Assembly (NCBI GenBank): GCA_000231825.2
Contig: JH720294.1
Location: 2,127,517 to 2,191,516 of the forward strand
Direction of reading: 5' to 3'
Length of the DNA: 64,000 bases
Origin: Tetrahymena elliotti 4EA
Lineage: Eukaryota > Ciliophora > Oligohymenophorea > Hymenostomatida > Tetrahymenidae
Part shown: positions 13,058 through 26,029 of the stretch, piece by piece
Layout: every line of letters begins with the position of its first letter
Position numbering within the stretch: position 1 is the first letter of the stretch
Notes under the pieces: generated by a model
Seen by the model: only the letters and a program-made list of their open reading frames with translations
What the model was told of the DNA's origin: nothing
Database searches by the model: none
Program-made: the position numbers and the translations under genes

Positions 13058-14467
13058 ATGAATAAAGAAGATATTCTTTAATAAGGAAAAATAAGGATAG
13101 TATCTATTGTTTAGAATGCTTGTTTAGGAGCTTTTTTAAGTGGATACACAGGAGCTGAATTATCCTACACATTTGATGCAGTGAAGTAGAATTTAGGCTT
13201 GAATGATTATGAGTATTTTTATAATTTAGTTTTTACTCTGAGTATCATTTTTGGGAGCTTTTTAGGAACTATTTTGTACTCAAAGTTGCATCAATATTCT
13301 ACAAAAAGAATTATTATGATCATGGCTGATTTAATATTTATCGCTTCTGTTACTTTTAGGTTTGATACTTGGGAGGCCTTTGCCCTTCAAAGATTCCTAA
13401 AAGGTATTTCAAATGGCCTCAATCTGTGTTCAGCATTAATTTATATAAGGGAAATATCTCCTGAAGATTTCTCTTGTAAGGCAATTTGCATATTTTAAAT
13501 AAATGTTAACATGGGCATTGTTTTAGCTAATCTGATTTCAATTCCTCTTTAGTCTAGCCAAGATAATAATACATCAAGTAATACAGCTTCTTAATATTGG
13601 AAGTTTGTATTTTGCTTTCCTCTTTTGATTGCTTTGATTAGAGCTTATGTGTTGATATTTATTTTTGATTTTGATACCCCTTTCTCATACTATTAGTAGG
13701 AATAAATTCGCAAGGGCTAAAAATTATTGAAAAAACTTTATTTCCCTGATGAGAGTTAAATGATTTATGATTCATACAGAAATTATCAGGAAGAATAGTC
13801 ACCTAGTTATAAAATGAGATGGATAAATGCAGCAATAGTTTTTGCAATTTAATAAATGTGTGGTATAAATAGCATCATTTAGCAGTCAAATACATCTATT
13901 AACTAATTCACTTAAAGTAAATAAACTATATCTATATTGCAGTTATTTATGAACTTAATATTGCTTTCTATGGCTATATTGACATATTTTATGATTGATA
14001 AGTATACATAGAAGACACTTAAGTTTATGATGACATTAGGTTGTTCTCTCCTTGGATTCTCGTTGATTGCTATGGTTTTACTATAGGAAATGGAAACTAA
14101 ATTAATTTACTAAATAGTTAACGTAGCATCATATTTCTTTATTTTTAACCTAACACTTGGGCCAGTAACTCTTATTTATGTTGCAGATATCAGCAAAGAT
14201 AATGTAATGAGCAAAGGATTTATTTCTTACTGGATCACATATATGTTAGCTACTGGATTATAAATGACTAATAATTCATATATCCCTTTTATATTTGCTG
14301 CTAATTGCTTCTTAGGTGCTTACTATTATTATGAATATTGGTACCCTACAAAAGGCAGGTTATTTTATGATATCAACTAATAGCTTAATACATATAAAAC
14401 ATTTTACAGACCATCATAATCTGGATTTTAATTAGAAGAAAATTTTTACAAAGATAAGCTAAATTGA
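13058..14467 (+). CDS. Sugar-transporter-type MFS protein, copy 2
   Basis: Single-exon gene of 469 residues, paralogous to the gene at 10753. It starts MNKEDILQQGKIRIVSIVQN; the shared start of helix 1 is IVQNA followed by GxFxSGYT in place of GGFIIGYT. ALQRFLKGISNGLNLCSALI followed by YIREISPE is the family signature; IQQMCGINSIIQQS corresponds to the QQMTGIN motif. The C-terminal tail is longer than in copy 1 and ends in a charged KDKLN. The two proteins share architecture but differ in many positions, so the duplication is old and both look intact. Confidence 0.9.
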
Positions 14468-14971
14468 ATCATCAATTGTATTTATTATTTATTTATTAAC
14501 ATTAACTAACTGTAAACTCCGTATTTACATTTCAGTTCAATATTTTTTACAAAGGTAAATTTTTTTTCACTTTTTGAATTTTTAATAAAAAATGAATGGT
14601 CAAGAATAATAGAGAGGGAAGAAAATATATTGAAGTATATAAAATAAATAAATTAAAGATATAAGCTATTATTATGATATTATATAAAATAATCTTGACT
14701 AGATTTAGAATAATAGGTTTTTTTAACTAATTTCATATTGATAAAGTAAGTAATTTTAAATAAAATGTTTAATTTTTAATATAATATGTTTCATCATTAA
14801 ATATGGCCAATCAATTTCAGGAAAATCATTCCTTTCTTCCTTCCTTCATTTATTTTTTCTTAGAATTTTTTTGCCAAATCTAATATTATTTGTGGATGTG
14901 TTTCAAGTGTTTGTTTGAGTTTAATATTATCCTATCATAGGTTTTAGGAAATTATAAATGTTTAAATTTCT
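14468..14971. other. Spacer between convergent genes
   Basis: About 0.5 kb of AT-rich DNA between the end of MFS copy 2 (+) and the end of the CCDC124-like gene (-). It contains a pyrimidine-rich TTCCTTCCTTCATT stretch near 14835. Both transcripts probably end here. Confidence 0.6.
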
Positions 14972-16176
14972 TCATTATTTCTTTTCATCATAGGAAATGA
15001 CTTTCTAATTGAAAGGATTATCAGGACTCTTATCCCACTATTTGAAGTGAAAAATATTTTATTTTAAAGAATTTAAATAATCTTTTATGTTTACTTCTTT
15101 TCTTAACAACTCAATGTGTTTTGATCTTTTGAAATGAGGGTATTCAGCTTTCATCTCTGGCAATCTTTTTTCTAAAAATTCTTCCCAAGCCTTTGTTTTA
15201 AAAGATACAATAAATAAATTTGAAAGGATATTTCTATAGAAATAATATACTGCTTTGACTTTCTTTTCAGGATGCTTGACTCCGTTATCATCCTTTAAAC
15301 CTTCTAAAGCATCATCAAGACCTGTAGCATCAATAACTTTATCATATTTTTCAGCATCTTCAAGAGCCTAATCTCTTCTAATATGATTTAAATTGGGTTT
15401 GACATTAAAGATTTCTTCCTCGCTTTCTTCTACTTCTTCTCCTCTTGCAATTTTTTCTTCCTTTTCTTTTTCTTTTTGCTTCTTCAATTTTTCGGCTTCT
15501 TTCTTTTCCTTTTTAACTTCATCAAGATCAATACCCATACTCTTAGCTAACTACCTTCTCATTGCTTCAGCTTCTCTCTTTTTTATTTCTGCTTTAGTCA
15601 ATTTTCCTTCTTCTTCTTTCTTTAAGGTTTATTCTAATAATCACAAAAAAATGAAATTGAAAAAGATGAAACAAATGTGAGGAATATTGAAAATAAAAAG
15701 CATCTTTATGAATCAAATAATAAATTCTTTACTATCTTTAAACTGCTTTTAGTCTTCTTCATATAAAGCTTTCTTTTCTTCATTTCTTTTTCTTTCTTCT
15801 TCTTTTTATTTTTCTTTTTCTTGCTAAGATTTTATTTAAACAAAAATAAAAATATTTTATTTAAACACCAAGCAAATTTACTTGTCTTTCAAGCTTTTTC
15901 TAGACATTTTTATCATTATCAACCCATTTAGCAGCTTCCTTTCTTTCTTCTTCTAAAATTCTAGCTTACTTTTTTTATTCTTTTTCTCTATCTCTAGCTT
16001 CTTAAGCCCTAATTAATACAGATTAAAAAAGTAAATCCCCTTTATTACCAAGCTTAAAAGCTAATTTGCTTAATGCAAGCTAAAAATTTTAAAAGCTTGA
16101 TGTGTTTTGAGTGATTTTATGTATATTTAATTCTATTAATTCTTTACTTAGGGTTTGTTCCAAGCTTTTTGCTCAT
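14972..16176 (-). CDS. CCDC124/Lso2-type ribosome-associated coiled-coil protein
   Basis: Model complement(join(14972..15037, 15095..15190, 15251..15633, 15733..15823, 15882..16008, 16148..16176)), 263 residues, five introns. The N-terminus MSKKLGTNPKAQEARDREKE parallels animal CCDC124 (M-P-K-K-F...). A long K/E-rich coiled coil follows, then the conserved C-terminal region with HPEKKVKAAWEEFLEKRLPE and LLRKEWDKSPDNPFN, the hallmark (K)EW-x-x-SPDNP of CCDC124. CCDC124 and yeast Lso2 are known to bind ribosomes, including hibernating 80S; the same role here is inference. The 57-nt and 60-nt introns are multiples of three without TGA, so a naive translation runs through them; they were placed because removing them restores the conserved motifs. 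The gene is divergent from the coiled-coil gene at 17457. Confidence 0.88.
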
Positions 16177-17456
16177 TTCTACTACTTTGTGATTCACACT
16201 AAATTTATTACTTAAATTAAAATTTTTCTTTTTTTTTTGGCAGATTAAATTATAAAGAAAAATATTAGCCAGTCTAATAAAATATTATTGATTATTCTTG
16301 CATTAATGGAAAATAATAATTATAATGAATCTATTCTTCTATTTTAACAAATCTTAAATAGTCACTATAACAGTATTTATCTTTAGCAAATTCTAAAATA
16401 CAAAATATCAATTTATTTATCTATCTACTCTATCAATAATCTTTTTAATTATCAAAATCAAATTTTTTTAAGAAAAAAATCCTATTAAAATAGAATAAAC
16501 CTATTTTGTTTTGTAAAATTTAATAAAATTTATAAAACTTTAATTATTAAATAAATATTCAGTAGTATCTAAACATATTTGTGCAAATCCAAAAATAAAA
16601 TCAAAGAATAATCAATTAATATTATAAAAAATTCAAATGAAGAATATTTATTGTGAATTTGGTTGAAATAAATGTTATTTGTCTAGCTTAAATTGAAATG
16701 TGTTTTTATTTTAATTTAACGTACTAAAGTATAAGTATTCTGATTCTTACTTTTTATTTTAGAAGAATAAAATATTGGTGAGAGAGTTTCCAAAATTTGA
16801 TAGAAAATGCTTTATTGATATTATTTTTCATTACTATTTTTTTTATAATACCTAGTTATTTATGGTAATTGAAATTCATTTTCATTTTTGATTAAATCTT
16901 TTAAAATTGGTTCATTTCACTAAAAACAATCCTAATTATTAAATTAATAGTGCATACATTTTAATTTAAAAAGAAACTTCACTTCCTTCATAAAGCTTAA
17001 AAAAATTTATTTATATTAATCTATCTGAAGAGGTTGAAGGATAATTCATATTTTTTAGTTAATTTATCATTAAGATTTTCTATTATTTAAGTTTTAAAAT
17101 GAAGATTTTGATTGAAAAATATTAAAAATTGAACTCGATTTCCCATTAATTTTAGGATACTCAAAGTAAAATCTTCAAGAATAATAAAAATATATAAGTT
17201 AATTAATAACAACATAAAATGAGAATAAATAAATATTTGTTCAACATAATTAAAATATTCATTTTTATATAGCACACTTCTGATATGGTTTTTTAAACAA
17301 ATCCAATTATGATTTTATATTTTTTTTGGTAAACGGATGAATTATATTCACACATTTGATGTTTTTTAATAATAAAAAATTAAGCAATTTGAAAAAGAAA
17401 GATTTAATTTGATAAATATTAAATTTTTAATTCAAAAATCTACTTAGATTTGTAAA
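16177..17456. other. Divergent intergenic region
   Basis: About 1.3 kb between two genes transcribed away from each other (CCDC124-like on -, coiled-coil gene on +), so it should hold both promoters. Very AT-rich, with no gene or RNA structure seen. Confidence 0.6.
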
Positions 17457-19203
17457 ATGAATGAAAATAATTAACAAATAATTAAATTAAATGCATAGTA
17501 AGAGTCAACAATAAATCATTCTCATACATAAGAGGAAACGCAACTAGAAAGGGAGACATAATTTCAATAAAGATATAAAAACCAATCAAAGCTGAGTAAT
17601 CAAAGATCTTAATCCCAAGTAGAGAAAAGTTAATTAAAGATTTCAAATAATAGCTACCTGATAACAAATACCTCAGGTGAGATTCCAAGTTAAAATTAAA
17701 TAAATAACAAATCATAAATAAGATAAAAAGATTTATAGGCAGAATATAATTCTCATAAGCAAAATGCCTCTTAGGATTAAGTAAATTTGAATGATTCTTG
17801 CTTAGTTGAGTAAAATAAATCTAATTATGTTCTAATTAAAATCAATCATACAATTATATAATTATGAAAGACAACAAATGCAAGATACTAGACAAAAGCT
17901 CATTTCTTAGAATAAAAAATTAAAGCAGTAACTAAAAGACTTTGCTAATGTTATGCTCAATATTATTTAAAAAGATAAAGATTACAAAACTAAACCAAAA
18001 AAGCAATAAAAAGATTTAGAACCCGCTGAATTGCTGCAACGTATTATTTAATTTATTTATTATTAGATTTGATTTCATTTGAAAAGAAATTAGAATTTAT
18101 TAATTTATAATTTAAAGTAAAAAAGTAAAGAGCTAGATAGCATTAGATTTAAATAAATGAAATGAAGACAAATATTTAGCATTTAAGGAAGATATTAGAG
18201 ACTTCATATGATCTTAATAAGTATTTATTTATTTATTTTTGAATGAACTCAAATTAATTTATAGATCCTTCGATTTATTAGGATTTTAGAGAAAGAAGAA
18301 GAGCTTAAATAAGTTAAAAAGGAATTTAACGGTTTAGTTGAAGAAAAAGAATAATTATTAAAGTAAAGGTAAATAGAGTAAAGTAAGAATGTTAAATATT
18401 ATCAAAGTGAAGAGGAATATGAAAAATAAATGAAGATTCTAAAGGAGCAGTTGAAGAAAATCAAAGAAGAGAACAAGGAAGTGGCAGAAAAAATTTAAGT
18501 GAAAGAAAAGAGCATTAAAAAATTGTAAGATAATATTTAGTTTAAAGAAGACAAGATAAAAGATATGCAAAACAAGATTAAAGAAAGAAACAAAATATTA
18601 GAAAACAGTCAAGAAAATGAGGTTTGTTATTTATTTATTTCTTTATTAATTTGTAAATCTATTCATAACTTTTTATTTTTCATTAGGTTTCAGATGAAGT
18701 TATTGCTGACCTTTAAAACAAAATAAAGGAGCTTGAAGCTGAGAAGAAAAGAAATGACCAAAAGTTTTAGGAAGAGCTTAGTAATTTACATAAAGAAAAA
18801 ATAGACTTTTAATAATAATATGAGAAGAAATTATAGCAATCAAAAGAGAAAGAAAGGGTAATTCTATTATTTTTATTCAAGGGATTTCTATTTTTATTTA
18901 CTTAATTTAAAAATAGTAATTAAAACTTAGTTAAATTAAGCTAAAAGAAATTGCAAGATTAATCAAATCTAACTAAAACCATATGCTAAGTAATACAAAA
19001 AAAACTTAAAATTAAATTGAAGAGTAAAAGCAAGAGGTATGTATTTTCATCATTACATTTCTTTACTTTAAAGTAAATTTATTAAATAGAAAGCTTATTT
19101 AGAAAAAATGATTTAGCTCAGAACTGAATAGATAAATAAGTTAAAATCAAATTTTGATGAATATGGTGCAGATGATGAGGCTGAAAAAACATCTTAGTAG
19201 TGA
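17457..19203 (+). CDS. Coiled-coil protein, function unknown
   Basis: Model join(17457..17809, 17871..18040, 18094..18220, 18282..18621, 18687..18857, 18917..19036, 19090..19203), 464 residues, six introns of 53-65 nt. Residues 1-118 are polar and Gln/Ser-rich (MNENNQQIIKLNAQQESTIN). From about residue 120 to 440 the chain is a nearly continuous coiled coil of heptads rich in K, E, Q, L and I (for example EEKEQLLKQRQIEQ and VKEKSIKKLQDNIQFKEDK). The tail is acidic and ends in EKTSQQ. Every splice join was chosen where donor, acceptor and reading phase agreed and the heptad pattern continued. Such proteins are often ciliary, basal-body or cytoskeletal in ciliates, but nothing here identifies the structure. 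Confidence 0.85.
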
Positions 19204-20164
19204 TTTTTTTCAAATCAAATTTATTAAAAAATCCTCCAAGAAATCTACTGAAATAAATTGCTCTTTTTGAAATGTTTTATTGTTTGTTTATTCATTTATT
19301 TATTCTTGTTTATAAACAAATAATAAATAAAATAAACAAGCAATCAAACAAACAAAAACGCATTTCATTTTTAAAAATAAAGATTTTTGTCAATTATTTA
19401 TTTGTATATATCTATTCCTTTATTTTATCTATTTATCATTTATTCCAATCTATATATTTCTAAATAGTAAAGCATTTTTAATTTATTTCTTACACTATTA
19501 ATTAATTAGATCATTTCAATAATATTACAGATACAAATAGAATTAATTTCTATAAAATTAGTTAAGAACAATAATGTTAGAACTATCTATCTATTAAATA
19601 ATATAAAATGTTTTGGTTATTTTTTACTTCTATAGAGGTAGGATCTTAGAATTAATTAGTTTTAGATAATAATGAAAAAGATAGATTAAATGATATATGA
19701 ACAAGGATATAACAGTTTAATAAATTATAAATGGGTAAAATACGCTTAATAATAAGATTTTTAATTATTTTCTAATTTTTATGACATTTTATATAGATTT
19801 AATTAATATTTTAAGTATAATAGCAGGTATCCGTCTAATTAATTGTTTACCAACGAATTTGCATTTCATAAATTAGTAGATTTTGTTAATTAAATTATTA
19901 GGTGCTTATCTATTTCTTTCAGACTTTGATATTTCTAAAATTTACTTGAATGTAAAATAAATCTAAAATGCAATTTAATTAACGATTTTTAGATTGTTTG
20001 TTTTAGGAAAAAATTGGTATTGTTTTTATGGTACATTGATTGTTTTTTTTTATTTTTTAAATTACAGCATAATGTTTCAGAACTTTTTTTGTTTATTTTA
20101 ATTAGTAAGAATTTTTTATATCTTTTCAGAATAACCTTCGAAGCATACATAATTCTTCTTCAGA
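19204..20164. other. AT-rich spacer between convergent genes
   Basis: Nearly 1 kb of AT-rich DNA with runs of TTTATTTATT. It lies between the convergent ends of the coiled-coil (+) and PP2C (-) genes. No gene is seen. Confidence 0.6.
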
Positions 20165-23100
20165 TCAGAAGACTTTATTAACTACAGAAGGAATATCTAG
20201 GTGGCTCAACATTTTGGATTTAGTATATATTCCTGAAAATTGGTTAAAAATGTGAGATTAAATTTTTGGTTGAGCTAATTGCTAATATGAAGGAACACTA
20301 GCATTAGAATGATTATAATAAGAGTTGCTGTTTTAGCTTAAAATAAGTGAGTCATTTCTAGTATTAGAGTGCGAATTATTTTCTTTGAATAAGGCTTTTA
20401 AATACTTTTCGCTACTCAATTCATTGACTTTTTTTTCTATGCAATTAACTCTGCGATTAATGCTCATTCTTTACCTTTCGCTTAACATACTTTTAGATTA
20501 CTCGTTTCTCTCTGTGTCTGCAGAAGATAATTTTGAGTTTTCTTCTTCACCGGAAGAGAGTTAAGAAACTTAGGGGTAATCCTTCTTAGCAATAATAGGA
20601 GAATGAAAAGAATTCAATATATTGTTTGGACTTGCATCATAGATTGTCTTAGTGTTGAATGCTTTTATTTACTATTTTAAAAGACTTGTTTCAGCTTAAT
20701 TGTTGAATGAAAATTAAAGAGAGTTTCTTCTTTATTGTTATTGCTAATTATTGGCAGACTATGGAGTAACACTCTCATATTTTTCTCTATATCTACTAGG
20801 ATAGTTGCAAGTTTAATTGCTGCTGCTACCTTAATTACCTTCACTATTTAAAGGTCTTTCAGAAGTTTAAATCTGCTTAACTGGTGAAGATTTTCTCATA
20901 TTTTGATTGTCGATCAATGACTTATTGTTAATTTTAGTTTATGCTTATATTTAACTAGAATTATTTGGAACAAATTTCTACAACTTTTGAACTTGCTATT
21001 AAGATTACTCACTAGAGTTTCTTTTTTCTGCTGGTAAGTTGATGTTATTTTATTCAATTTTATTAAGATTTAAATTCTTTTCAGATTGTTATTCAATTAC
21101 TTTTTCAGGTAAGCTGGGAGGAGTAGGTGGAGCAGCTTGTGCTTAGAAATCAATAAAGGAGATAATTAAGCCGGTCAAATTATCTGTAGATCTTCTCTTT
21201 AATGCTTCTTGAATGACTCCTTCAACTCCTTTAGCACATAATGAATGAGTATTTAAAGTATTAGACTGATTGTTTTAATTATCATTTTATTCATTTCTAA
21301 TAGATTCCCAGCTAGCTTTAATTGCTTCGCTGCTTGACATTTTATCAAATATTCCATCGCCTTTTAACAACAACAAAAAAAGAAATAAATTAATTTCTTT
21401 AATTCATTAAAATTTGATAAATAAAATTTAATTCTAAGTATTTTTTTGGTAGAATTCATTCAATTTAAATGAAATTTAATCTTACATCCCATGAAAATGT
21501 AATCGTGGCTCTTTTAAACTCTAAAAACTTTGATTTCTGGATCTGATATTATGACTCCCTGCTTTCCGCCATATTTTGAAAGCTTAGCTTCTATGTCTCC
21601 AAAAGTTCTTGAGACCTTTTATGAGATTTAAAAGAAAATTAGAAAAGAAATATTTGCTTTTATGAGATTTTTCTTGTTTGTTCGAAGAAAATCATCAAAA
21701 ATGTAGTGTTTTTTATTGTATTTGTAATGAATTACAGATAATCTTCCAGGTAGAGTTCTTAAAGGACCATATATAGTTTTTGTAATACCCTCGCTGTCTG
21801 GTTTAGTAGTTTACTGAGATCTAATTAAATTAAAATAAACATTACTTTTAATTAAGAGATAGGTATAAAAGAATTGTATAATAGTGTGATCAAAAATAGG
21901 ATCACACTTCTAAAATAGATAAATCTTTTGTCAAAAATAAATAAAAAGCTAATTTAAGATTAATTACTAATAAACTCTCCCTCCAGCTTCGAGGATTCTT
22001 TCTTTTTCTTATATGTCACATGGCTTATGATCTCTACTTAAATCCAAAGTTCTTTCTCCTTTGTTCATAGACAATATTGCTCTTGAATCACCAACATTTG
22101 AAATGTAGCATATCTCTCCGACAAGTAAAACAACAATTGCGCAAGATCCTGATTTATCATAAGGATTGAACTACTCAGCTCTTTCAATAAATTCCTTCTC
22201 TGCCTTAGCAAATCCGTTGATCAAAGCTTATCTTGGGTTTTCTGGAAAGTTTTCATCACTAATTACCTAAAATTATCCAAATAAAATAAAGATTAAATAA
22301 GTTAATTTAAAGTAGAAATTCAAATTAATATATTTTATTATGGGATTTATTGAAATATCATTTCGTTTCTTGACTAACTAATTCAGTTCATTTAGTTTTA
22401 AACCAGTGAAAAGATATATTAAGATAAATATATTTGATAATAATAAAAGAGCTCAATAAATTCTAAAATAAGTAAATAAATAATTGAGTAATTGCATGAA
22501 TAGAAAGAATTCAGCTTTTTGATGATGTATTAATTAGTAAATTTAATTAATTTATCTTTGATCAAATAATAGATTCATTGAAATAAACGCTTTTAATATT
22601 ATTGACTGACTGACTAAATTAAAGACTGTAATAGTAGTTTCCAAATTTTATAATAATTAAATTGAGTTAGTAACAAATATTTTGATTGATGGATTGATTG
22701 ATTAATTAAGTTCTATCTCATTATTATACAATGATTTCCTCTAGAAAAATTACTTTTCTGCTTTATCAATTAATCTATATTCTATTCTAACATTACAACA
22801 TTTTGCTTAAACTCAACTTTTTAACTTCATTGAAATTCTGTAAAGAATGCTTATCTCTTCAATGTATTTGTTTGTTGTTCAGTTATGTTTATTTGTTACA
22901 TAAATTAGAGAATGCGAGTATTCTTTTACTTGTTAGTTTATGCTTTTTACGAAGGTTTTTAATGTTTTTATTCTAGCTTAAATAAAAATTAAATTGTTTC
23001 AAATAAAAAATTAGCTGGAAGAAAGAATATTCATACTTGAAAATATCTATTTATTTTTTGCCAAATGTCAATTTAATATTTTTACATATTGATGGAGATG

Positions 23101-24082
23101 ATCTCTTAAAAAATCAGCACAGAATGCTCCTCCATGGCCATCATAAATCCCGAAGAATGCGCATCTAGGCCAGTATTCAGTTTTTTTATAGTTTGGTCTT
23201 ACAATGTTAAGAATGATTGAGACTCTGTCTTCATTATACTTTCTAACTAGACCCTAGTTTGTGTTAGCAGCATAGGCACTTATAATACCGTTTCTCTTCT
23301 AGCTGAATTTGCTGGGCTCTTACTTTACTCCTTGCAAAGCAGGGTTTTCCTTTTTTGTAGTATCTTAACTTTGTCTTGAAGATTGATTTTATTAGCTATT
23401 ATTTGAGCAAGATGAAGAAACGTCTTCAATTTTGCTGGTATTAGTTTATTTTATAGCAGTTTCGTTCAATGATTCTATCTTATCTATTTTAATTTACTTT
23501 TCAGATAGCTCTTGTATACGCTTATGCAAACTCTCTCTATCTGTTTAACATAAATCTAAGGAATAGCGTTTCTTTTGATCACTTCCTTGACCATCTTTCC
23601 TCACAGTTTTTGAAGAGCTAGTTTGGTTTGAGCTTTATTAATATTTTTATTATAATGGTGTCTTTAGTTATTAGCGATAAGCATAGTTATTTTATTATTG
23701 CTTAGGAGATTGATTTCTTGTAGTAGGTAAATCATTTAAATAAGCAGCAAAATGTCCATCAAGTTTTTATTAATCAATTGATCTGACTCTATCTCTAGCT
23801 GTTTATTTTTCATTTGAATTCTACTGCTAGTTTACTGATACTTTTCCTCTTACATTTTCGGATAGATCTTTATTTATTTAAAAATAACTTGTAAACGCTT
23901 ATAAATAATTGCTAATTCATTTAGGTAGAAATTATTGAGTGATTTAAATATGTCTATTTTTAAATGACTTTTTGATAAGAAAAAACTAAAATGGATTAAC
24001 TACCTCTTTTTACACTGGTTTAAATGGGAGTGCGATTAGCAAACCTCTTACATTCGCTAAAGTTTTTAGTAACTTAACTCAT
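20165..24082 (-). CDS. PP2C-family protein phosphatase with long low-complexity tails
   Basis: Model complement(join(20165..21360, 21486..21615, 21736..21820, 21968..22266, 23086..23867, 24004..24082)), 856 residues. The catalytic domain spans roughly residues 220-510 and carries the PP2C (PPM) motifs in order: GLVRKYNEDRV, FFGIYDGHGG, ISNVGDSRAIL, LSRDHKP, GPLRTLPGRLSVSRTFGD, MGCDGIFD and RRSTDNLTG. The metal-binding Asp residues of DGHGG, CDGIFD and TDNLT are present, so activity as an Mn/Mg-dependent Ser/Thr phosphatase is expected. The N-terminal 200 and C-terminal 340 residues are Ser/Gln/Asn-rich, probably disordered. Intron 2 is unusually long (819 nt), and the others are 120-147 nt. 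The last two introns are fixed by restoring RLSVSRTFGD and MGCDGIFD. The long tails may carry regulatory sites; this is inference. Confidence 0.92.
21883..21908. other. Perfect inverted repeat inside a PP2C intron
   Basis: AGTGTGATC and its exact complement GATCACACT flank an 8-nt loop (AAAAATAG), making a 9-bp hairpin in the third intron of the PP2C gene. It is unusually G/C-rich for an intron here. It might affect splicing or be a protein-binding site, or be chance. Confidence 0.6.
22267..23085 (-). other. Long 819-nt intron of the PP2C gene
   Basis: GTAAAA donor at the 23085 side and TTTTAG acceptor at the 22267 side; phase 0, joining DHLHQY to VISDENF within the phosphatase domain. It contains GATTGATTGATT-type simple repeats and no recognised gene. 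Confidence 0.75.
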
Positions 24083-26029
24083 AGAGAAAGAACAATGATA
24101 GAAAATGAAAGGATTGGTTTGGGTTTACTTAAATTCAATCCTAATTTGAATGAATATAGAGATCTAATCAAACACTTATTTGAATATATTTCAAAATACT
24201 TTATTATTAGCAAGCTTTTTTAGATTTATTATTAATTAAATTGTTTATTGAAATGATCGCGCAAATAATGACTTTATTATTATATAAATAATCTTTCTTT
24301 CTTTTTTGATTTTTAAATGAGCGAGTTCTAGTTTTATCAATTTTTGATGTTTATATATTCTTTTTAGCATATTATGACAATTCTTTGCCTTTTACTATCA
24401 AATCATAGTAAACTTATACATTCATTCTCCTATCAATTTAATATAATTTCTTTTTAATGCTGAGATAGTACATACAAAATTTAAGTATCCAATTATATTC
24501 CTTATAGACTCTCCTTTAATTCCTTTTTATATACAAATATCCTTTAAACAGTTCATTCAAAATTAATCTTTTTCAATTAAAAGAATTCAAAAAAAATAAT
24601 AGCTGTTCCTATGAAATTTTTGAAAAGTTAGTGTTAAAATTTAAAAATAGCCCTAGATTTTTAAATTTTTTTCATAATAAAAAATTAATTCAAAAGTGAA
24701 TTTCAAATAATTCGTTTGTTTTTTTCAATTTAAATATTCAACATAGAATCAATCCATGAGCCATAAGTAAGCAAACTTATACTTTTGATATTCTTTTATT
24801 GATATTAAAATCTATTCTATTTAATTTATGAATGAGCATTCAATTTGATGTTCAAAAAATTTCTTGAAGATTTTAACCAAGATTATGTCAAACATTATTA
24901 ATTCTAAAAATATTTTGCCTGATGAATACTTTTAAATAATAGCATAGCATAGAAAATTTATATCAACTATCATAAACTATTTGATAGGCTTTAAATTTTA
25001 AATAGATTATCATAAAATGTTAGTATTAAATAGCTCACTCAATTTACACTCATTAAATAAAATCTTAAATAAATGAAAATAGGATATACATATTTCATCA
25101 GATTTTGAAATAACTTAAATTAATAATTAAGCTACCTTATATTGATAACTTGAATATATTTATCTTAGAAATAGATCTAGAAATAACAGAAATTAATAAT
25201 AAATCAAAGAATATAATTAAATAAAGCTTTATTGATTGAAAAAATACAATTTTTTTATTTAATCTGAACTGTTTATTATTTTTTTATTCCTTCTTCATTT
25301 TTTATGCTTAAAAGGTAATATTTTTTCCCATATGTTTAAAATTAAAAATTATCTTTCAAATTAAATTCATTTCAATGCGTGTTGCTAAATAGATAAAGAG
25401 CTAAAAGGAGATGTTAGACTTGTTTACAATAAGACATTTTTGAATTTTTAAATTTTCATTTTATTTTTTTAGGTAAGATAAATAGCTCATTTTAGAAATT
25501 TTTAAATGAAACTTTCAAAACATGTTTTTAATAAACACCTACAGAATGGAATTATTTGTAAACAATTTTTATGTAGTTATCAGATAAACAAAAATTTTAG
25601 TATTTTAAAAATATTTCTCACAAGAAAGATTAATTTTTATTCTTTTACCACTTATAAAATGAATTATTAATAATAATAAAATTTTTTAGACAATCAAATA
25701 AAATTGGAATTACTTTTATTATTTGCTTATAAATATAATAATTTTTTTGAAGGAACAATTTTCATTTTACAAGAAAGACTAAAAATAGAAATTAAATAAA
25801 AAAGATTTTATTCAAACGACTTAAAAATTAGATGATCTCAATTAATAGATAATTTTGGAGATATTAAAGAAAAAATTTGGAAATATAAAGGGGAATATTT
25901 TTATTATTATAAATAAATGATAAATTTATGTACAAACAAATATTCTTATGTAAGATATTATAGAGGATAGATAGATATATAAATAGATTTATTACACTTT
26001 TTCTAAAAATATTTTTCTTTTTAAATAGA
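24083..26029. other. AT-rich spacer
   Basis: Nearly 2 kb between the start of the PP2C gene and the end of the S1/P1 nuclease gene, both on the minus strand. Only very short open frames are present (for example a 23-codon frame near 24849). Nothing here is supportable as a gene or RNA. Confidence 0.6.

Noticed and set aside
24849..24920. 23-codon frame MFKKFLEDFNQDYVKHYQFQ
   Set aside because: Too short, with no neighbouring exons.
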